Shown here: positions 60,180 to 64,000 of the stretch, one piece after another | Numbering within the stretch: position 1 is the first letter of the stretch | Layout of the letters: every line of letters starts with the position of its first letter | Assembly (NCBI GenBank): GCA_041583135.1 | Contig: JBFHGJ010000006.1 | Coordinates: 1-64,000 of the forward strand | Direction of reading: 5' to 3' | Origin: JABSOG01 sp041583135 | Lineage (GTDB): Bacteria; Pseudomonadota; Gammaproteobacteria; Enterobacterales; Alteromonadaceae | DNA length: 64,000 nt | Position numbers and translations under genes: made by a program | The notes under the pieces: generated by a model | What the model saw: the letters and a program-made list of their open reading frames with translations, nothing else | Databases searched by the model: none | What the model was told of the DNA's origin: nothing

Positions 60180-60240
60180 GCCACACTCGCAACCAATTAC
60201 ACTCGGTTAATATTTGTTAACATTTAGCGGTTAGCGCCAA

Positions 60241-61206
60241 TTACGCATGCTCGGGCATATCGCCCATGGTAACGACGACCTTTCTCTCACCGGTAAAAGG
60301 CTTGCGACCGTGTGCTACGCGGTAGTTGTCTACCAACAGCACATCACCCATTTGCCAGTCAAAACATACCTCGCATTGCTCGTAGGCTTGGCGGATATTG
60401 TCTATATAGGCATCGGGAATTGTCGAACCGTCGCCAAACAGCGTCAAATAGGGGAATTCATTGAGCGAGAACGTTGCAGACATATAATCAAAATAGGCTT
60501 GAGGCAGGCTTGAGGTATGCCAAAACGCCACATGATTCAACCACAATTCATCACCACTTAGCGGGTGATTGTGAATGGCTTTGCGAACCTGAGTGGTTCT
60601 CACATGCTTAGGCTTTACCAGCTCAAAGTCAATCTGACGGTTTTGACAGTCGAGCTTAATTGCCTCGAGATCTTCTGTACCAAATCCGGCTTTAATGGTG
60701 GGGCCAAAACCGCCACCGAAGTTACGGATCAGTTTCCAACCATTTTTGGCCTTAAACTCAGCCACAATTTCAGGATCAATATGGCTTAGCACCTTTTGCA
60801 CATCGACAATCTGGGTTTGTCCGCCAGTTTGCGGCGGCTGTAGGCAACAAAATATCACCACATCTGGCATATTGATTTCGTAGGACAATTCGTTGTGGAG
60901 CTTGATTTCCTGATCAGGCGGAAATTCGGTGGAGGTGGCAATTTTTTTACTTAACTGCTTACGTGGTGTGGCCCCACCAACATAGGCTGCTACCTGCCCA
61001 AGGGCAACGCTGACAAAACCATCAAACGAGCGTAAATCGTTTATCGCGAAATTGCGAAACAATACGGCGCCATGGGCGAGTAACTGTTGGCGCACATCAC
61101 TTTGATTTTGTTCAAACCACTGAGGTAGCGATTCATTTTGTGCCTGACTTTCATAGACCAAAGGCAATTTGACTTCATTGTCAAAAAACTTCATTTTCAT
61201 ACTCAT
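60241..61206 (-). CDS. SyrP/TauD-like Fe(II)/2-oxoglutarate dioxygenase
   Basis: 321-aa non-haem iron dioxygenase of the TauD/TfdA superfamily, closest in look to SyrP-type enzymes that hydroxylate an amino acid bound to an NRPS carrier protein. The iron ligands are visible as His104 and Glu106 (KLHNELSYE) and His299 (DNYRVAHGRKPF); Arg308 (TGERKV) is the likely 2-oxoglutarate anchor. GGQTQIVDV (~128-136) is the usual strand after the facial triad's first half. Length is normal for the family. It is the first gene of the system I block, upstream of and co-directional with the NRPS genes. Likely role: beta-hydroxylation of a tethered residue, perhaps the one activated by the Asp-like second A domain of the neighbouring NRPS; that pairing is a guess. 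The RBS is weak, and Met3 and Met5 are alternative starts. Confidence 0.92.
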   Translation of the reverse strand: MSMKMKFFDNEVKLPLVYESQAQNESLPQWFEQNQSDVRQQLLAHGAVLFRNFAINDLRSFDGFVSVALGQVAAYVGGATPRKQLSKKIATSTEFPPDQEIKLHNELSYEINMPDVVIFCCLQPPQTGGQTQIVDVQKVLSHIDPEIVAEFKAKNGWKLIRNFGGGFGPTIKAGFGTEDLEAIKLDCQNRQIDFELVKPKHVRTTQVRKAIHNHPLSGDELWLNHVAFWHTSSLPQAYFDYMSATFSLNEFPYLTLFGDGSTIPDAYIDNIRQAYEQCEVCFDWQMGDVLLVDNYRVAHGRKPFTGERKVVVTMGDMPEHA

Positions 61207-61515
61207 AAGACCATTTGGTTAACAACTTATTTAAGATACCTGTTTTGGCAGTGACATTGCAAGTGGTAAAAATTAAGCGACATAGAGCTGTCACCACTCG
61301 ACGAGAAAGACGATGTGAAGCAGCTAAAGTGCATCAGCCTGCGCTAACACAGGTTCAATCTCAACTCGCCATGTAATCCCTTGTAATGTCTTTTACCCTT
61401 TGTGCCCGCTAGCATGATCTCAAGCTTCAACGCTACAACACCTTAAATGCTTTAGCGGGCAGTTTGAAGTGATGTTAATTTTAGGTAAAAACAATAGACG
61501 ATAAGGAAAAAGACT
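61207..61515. promoter_or_regulatory. Divergent gap between the dioxygenase and the small protein gene
   Basis: 309 bp with no credible ORF. It must hold promoters for the minus-strand dioxygenase operon and the plus-strand small gene. A weak plus-strand pair TTGAAG (61464-61469) and TAAAAA (61486-61491), 16 nt apart, could serve the small gene. A 9-nt inverted repeat is listed separately. No recognisable operator family was seen. Confidence 0.5.
61403..61461. repeat. Spaced inverted repeat TGCCCGCTA / TAGCGGGCA
   Basis: A perfect 9-nt inverted repeat (61403-61411 and 61453-61461) with 41 nt between the arms, ending 54 nt before the ATG at 61516. It could be an operator pair or the base of a long stem. 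Most of it lies upstream of the weak promoter proposed for that gene. Confidence 0.45.
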
Positions 61516-61830
61516 ATGGCAAACTTCACAGTAAAATTGACTGACCTAACAGTAAAAGCTTGGTTTCCACCGACGCAGCCCCTTGAAGAACCACTGATTG
61601 AAAATGCGACCGGCACCTACACCGCCAGTATTTTCGGCACCAGTGTCGGATACTATCTTCAAGTTGACCACGGCACCCGCGTCAATCCGCTGCGCCTTGG
61701 CCAGCCAGTGGTCGCCGTCGGTAAAGACCCCGAAGGTAAATGGGTCACCAGCGAAGTGCTTGAAACCACTGATACCGGCGAAGTTGCGATGTTCAAAGGC
61801 CCCTATGAAGCGGCCATTAAACACAGCTAA
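61516..61830 (+). CDS. Small protein of unknown function, 104 aa
   Basis: A likely real gene. It has AAGGA 8 nt before the ATG, its own upstream gap and a hairpin after its stop. The protein has no signal peptide, membrane segment or cysteine. It alternates beta-type stretches (FTVKLTDLTVKAWF, TYTASIFGTSVGYYLQV, QPVVAVGKD, GKWVTSEVLETTDTGEVAMF), suggesting a small all-beta fold. I do not recognise a family. It is divergent from the system I operon and convergent to the repetitive fibre-like gene. No link to peptide synthesis can be shown. Confidence 0.75.
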   Translation: MANFTVKLTDLTVKAWFPPTQPLEEPLIENATGTYTASIFGTSVGYYLQVDHGTRVNPLRLGQPVVAVGKDPEGKWVTSEVLETTDTGEVAMFKGPYEAAIKHS

Positions 61831-61841
61831 CAGCGTATCAA

Positions 61842-61873
61842 AGTGGGGAGCCAATCGCTTTGACTCCCCTACT
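61842..61873. terminator. Hairpin between the convergent small gene and fibre-like gene
   Basis: GGGGAG (61845-61850) pairs with CTCCCC (61864-61869), and three more pairs lie beyond a one-base bulge; the loop is 13 nt. A TTTTT run follows at about 61883. It lies within the 70-bp gap between two convergent genes and is a plausible terminator for the small gene. Confidence 0.5.
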
Positions 61874-61900
61874 CTTTGCGCCTTTTTCACCCTCTGCCTA

Positions 61901-64000
61901 CTATTTTACGATACAGGCTTTACCAGCCACACCAAGGGTAACAGATGGATCACAAAACTGTGGTTCATTGACCAATGTCCCTAATACACTGTAACTTCTC
62001 ATGCTGATGCTGGCGCTGCCACATTGGCCTCCTGAACTTTTAGCAGACCAGAAAGTTCTTTGACCACCAGTTTCTTCAACCTGCGTTGGTAGACCGCCGT
62101 TGTAGTCGGAGTGGTTGACAAAGTAGAAGGTAGTGCCCGCTCTGTTGGTGTAGGTTTTTCTGCCATAGTCGCTAACAAAGCCAGGCCCTGAACAATCGCT
62201 GCTTTGGTAGTAAACCGAGCTAGGAGAATACTTGCCACAATCAAGCTCACTTAATCCCTGCACTTGGCCAGTATCGATATCCGAGTAGATCAATCCTTGG
62301 CAGTTAGCTGACAGCGCATTGAGGAAATAACCTACTTTGGTTACGCCGTCAGCCTTATATACTGTCAACCGACCGCTCTGTGCTATCGCGTTAACTTGAG
62401 CATCCACATAGTCTATCGATGCCAAAGGCGCTGTTGCATTGCTAATGGCAGTATTGGTGCTGGTTACTGTTGCCATATCGTAAGTCGCAGTTGCGATCGC
62501 GCTATTCATCGACGTGGAAGAAACTAGGCCATTGGTTTTGCTATCAACATAGCTGGTCGAAGCCAAGCCATTGGTTTTAGTATCAACATAACTGGTTGAA
62601 GCCAAGCCATTGGTTTTACCATCAACATAACTGGTCGAAGCCAAGCCTGTGGTTTTAGTATCAACATAATTGGTTGAAGCCAAGCCCGTGGTTTTAGTAT
62701 CAACATAACTGGTTGAAGCCAGACCACTGGTTTTGGTATCAACATAACTGGTTGAAGCCAGACCACTGGTTTTGGTATCGACATAGCCAGTGGTTGCAAG
62801 ACCACTGGTTTTGGTATCGACATAACCGGTCGTCGCCATACCTTGAGTTGCCGTACTCACTGAGTTGTCAACATAGCCAGTGGTTGCAAGACCGCTGGTT
62901 TTGGTATCGACATAGCCAGTGGTTGCAAGACCGCTGGTTTTGGTATCCACATAGCCAGTTGTTGCAAGGCCACTGGTTTTGGTATCGACATAGCCAGTGG
63001 TTGCAAGGCCACTGGTTTTGGTATCTACATAGCCAGTGGTTGCAAGGCCACTGGTTTTGGTATCCACATAGCTGGTTGAAGCCAGACCATTGGTTTTGGT
63101 ATCGACATAACCAGTCGTCGCCATACCTTGAGTTGCCGTACTCACTGAGTTGTCAACATAGCCAGTGGTTGCAAGGCCACTGGTTTTGGTATCGACATAA
63201 CCGGTCGTCGCCATACCTTGAGTTGCTGTGCTCACTGAGTTGTCAACATAGCCAGTTGAAGCCAGACCACTGGTTTTAGTATCAACGTAGCCAGTTGAAG
63301 CCAGACCACTGGTTTTAGTATCAACGTAGCTTGTCGTCGCCATACCTTGAGTTGCGGTGCTAACGGAGTTATCAACATAACTGGTAGACGCCAAATTCTG
63401 CGTGGCAGTGGTAATTGCCGCATTGGTGCCGGTTACGGTTGCCATATCGGCAGTGGCGGTCTGAATCGCCGCTGTTGTACCGGTCACCGTCGCCATATCT
63501 GTAGTAGCAGTAGCAATCGCATTATTCATGGCTGTTAAAGTGGCCATATCAGTCGTTGCAGTTTGAATCGCTGTGGTGGTGCCGGTTACCGTTGCCATAT
63601 CGGTAGTAGCCGTGGCTATGGCATCATTCATCACCGTTAAGGTCGCCATATCTGCTGTGGCATCTTGAATTGCCGTTGTAGTGCCAGTAACCGTAGCCAT
63701 ATCGGTCGTGGCTGTTGCAATGGCATTGTTCATTGCCGTTAGCGTTGCCATATCCGTTGTGGCAGTAGTAATTGCCGCGTTGGTGCCAGTTACCGTTGCC
63801 ATATCGGTCGTAGCTGTTGCAATGGCGTTATTCATCGCCGTTAGTGTCGCCATATCTGTGGTGGCGGTTTGAATGGCGGCATTGGTGCCGGTAACCGTTG
63901 CCATATCGGTCGTAGCTGTTGCAATGGCGTTATTCATCGCCGTTAGTGTCGCCATATCCGTGGTGGCGGTTTGAATGGCGGCATTGGTGCCGGTAACCGT
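61901..64000 (-). CDS. Repetitive fibre-like protein, C-terminal part; 5' end outside window
   Basis: The frame is open from the window edge at 64000 to TAG at 61903-61901 (about 699 codons seen), so the true start lies outside. The visible N-terminal part is built of 17-residue units of the type MATVTGTNAAIQTATTD and MATLTAMNNAIATATTD. Next come about twenty units with a YVD core, mostly 13 residues (LATTGYVDTKTSG) with some 17-residue versions (MATTGYVDNSVSTATQG). The non-repetitive C-terminal domain (about 180 residues, from LTVYKADGVTKVGYF) has six cysteines, which suggests disulfides and a location outside the cytoplasm. Low-complexity Ala/Thr repeats with regular spacing resemble phage tail-fibre or trimeric surface-fibre stalks ending in a head domain; I cannot name the family. 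There is no evident tie to the NRPS genes. Confidence 0.85.
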   Translation of the reverse strand, partial: TVTGTNAAIQTATTDMATLTAMNNAIATATTDMATVTGTNAAIQTATTDMATLTAMNNAIATATTDMATVTGTNAAITTATTDMATLTAMNNAIATATTDMATVTGTTTAIQDATADMATLTVMNDAIATATTDMATVTGTTTAIQTATTDMATLTAMNNAIATATTDMATVTGTTAAIQTATADMATVTGTNAAITTATQNLASTSYVDNSVSTATQGMATTSYVDTKTSGLASTGYVDTKTSGLASTGYVDNSVSTATQGMATTGYVDTKTSGLATTGYVDNSVSTATQGMATTGYVDTKTNGLASTSYVDTKTSGLATTGYVDTKTSGLATTGYVDTKTSGLATTGYVDTKTSGLATTGYVDTKTSGLATTGYVDNSVSTATQGMATTGYVDTKTSGLATTGYVDTKTSGLASTSYVDTKTSGLASTSYVDTKTTGLASTNYVDTKTTGLASTSYVDGKTNGLASTSYVDTKTNGLASTSYVDSKTNGLVSSTSMNSAIATATYDMATVTSTNTAISNATAPLASIDYVDAQVNAIAQSGRLTVYKADGVTKVGYFLNALSANCQGLIYSDIDTGQVQGLSELDCGKYSPSSVYYQSSDCSGPGFVSDYGRKTYTNRAGTTFYFVNHSDYNGGLPTQVEETGGQRTFWSAKSSGGQCGSASISMRSYSVLGTLVNEPQFCDPSVTLGVAGKACIVK
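62529..63394 (-). repeat. 39-bp (13-aa) tandem repeats with 51-bp variants
   Basis: In-frame tandem repeats coding the YVD units of the fibre-like protein. Most units are 39 bp. Four 51-bp units containing YVDNSVSTATQG are interspersed, the longer form having four extra codons. Neighbouring copies in the middle of the array are nearly identical at DNA level, so copy number may vary by slippage or recombination. Confidence 0.9.
63395..64000 (-). repeat. 51-bp/102-bp (17/34-aa) tandem repeats
   Basis: In-frame repeats coding alternating MATVTGT and MATLTAMN 17-residue units. The copies nearest the window edge form an almost identical 102-bp double unit, and the array continues outside the window. 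Confidence 0.9.

Larger units (their letters stand above)
59858..60240. promoter_or_regulatory. AT-rich gap before the system I NRPS genes, with direct repeat
   Basis: This 383-bp gap lies between the dioxygenase and the first NRPS, with no credible ORF. It is very AT-rich at 60080-60120 and has two minus-strand TATAAT-like hexamers (60114-60109 and 60092-60087), neither with a good -35. A 7-bp stem (60084-60090 with 60100-60106) lies in the same stretch. GTTAATATTTGTTAAC, just after the dioxygenase stop, could form a small hairpin. Its size suggests that the NRPS genes have their own promoter. Confidence 0.55.

Noticed and set aside
60040..60180. lux-type quorum-sensing box
   Set aside because: The repeated GTTCAGGTACAT contains part of a lux-like half-site, but no ~20-bp dyad is formed.
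39562..61206. MbtH-like or phosphopantetheinyl transferase genes inside the clusters
   Set aside because: Neither was found among the intergenic or small ORFs; these functions must be encoded elsewhere.
62529..64000. CRISPR array
   Set aside because: The repeats are contiguous, in frame, of 39 or 51 bp and translate into one open reading frame; there are no unique spacers.

Overview
The window is a 64 kb stretch of a bacterial chromosome, or a large plasmid, and is almost entirely non-ribosomal peptide synthetase (NRPS) DNA. The organism looks like a Gram-negative gammaproteobacterium. The reasons are dual condensation/epimerisation domains, TubC-type N-terminal docking domains, AAGG/GAGG ribosome-binding sites, and a base composition near half GC by eye with AT-rich intergenic gaps. 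Genus cannot be fixed from this window; a marine or aquatic Alteromonadales-like host is only a guess.

Layout by coordinate: (1) 1-37597, minus strand: three head-to-tail giant NRPS genes (system II). They are read in the order 37597-24560 (4 modules), 24563-11547 (4 modules) and 11544 to beyond position 1 (at least 4 modules, cut by the window). (2) 37598-38124: a divergent promoter region. (3) 38125-39486, plus strand: an MFS exporter. (4) 39505-39540: a perfect bidirectional terminator. (5) 39562-61206, minus strand: a second NRPS system (system I), read as SyrP/TauD-like dioxygenase (61206-60241), 3-module NRPS with no leading C domain (59857-51590), a DUF6875-like/YbaK-like fusion protein (51478-50345), and a 3-module NRPS ending in a thioesterase (50133-39562). 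(6) 61516-61830, plus strand: a small unknown protein. (7) 61901-64000, minus strand: the C-terminal part of a very repetitive fibre-like protein that runs off the window.

How the genes work together: in system II a starter condensation domain probably acylates the first residue. My hand-read specificity codes give (acyl)-D-Ser-Thr-D-Asp-Val / D-X-Val-X-Gly / D-Gln-(Leu-like)-(Ile-like)-..., at least 12 residues, with D-configuration set by four dual C/E domains. The divergent MFS gene is a plausible exporter. System I is a self-contained hexamodular line (A-T-C-A-T-C-A-T, then C-A-T-C-A-T-C-A-T-TE). None of its six codes matches a standard code I can recall, and it comes with a putative amino-acid hydroxylase and an unusual YbaK-type tRNA-deacylase-like fusion. 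It is the best candidate here for an undescribed natural-product system. Acidic, Phe/Ile-ended C-terminal tails and TubC-like N-termini give a sequence-visible logic for protein order in both lines.

No MbtH-like protein, phosphopantetheinyl transferase, regulator, RNA gene, insertion sequence or CRISPR array was found in the window.
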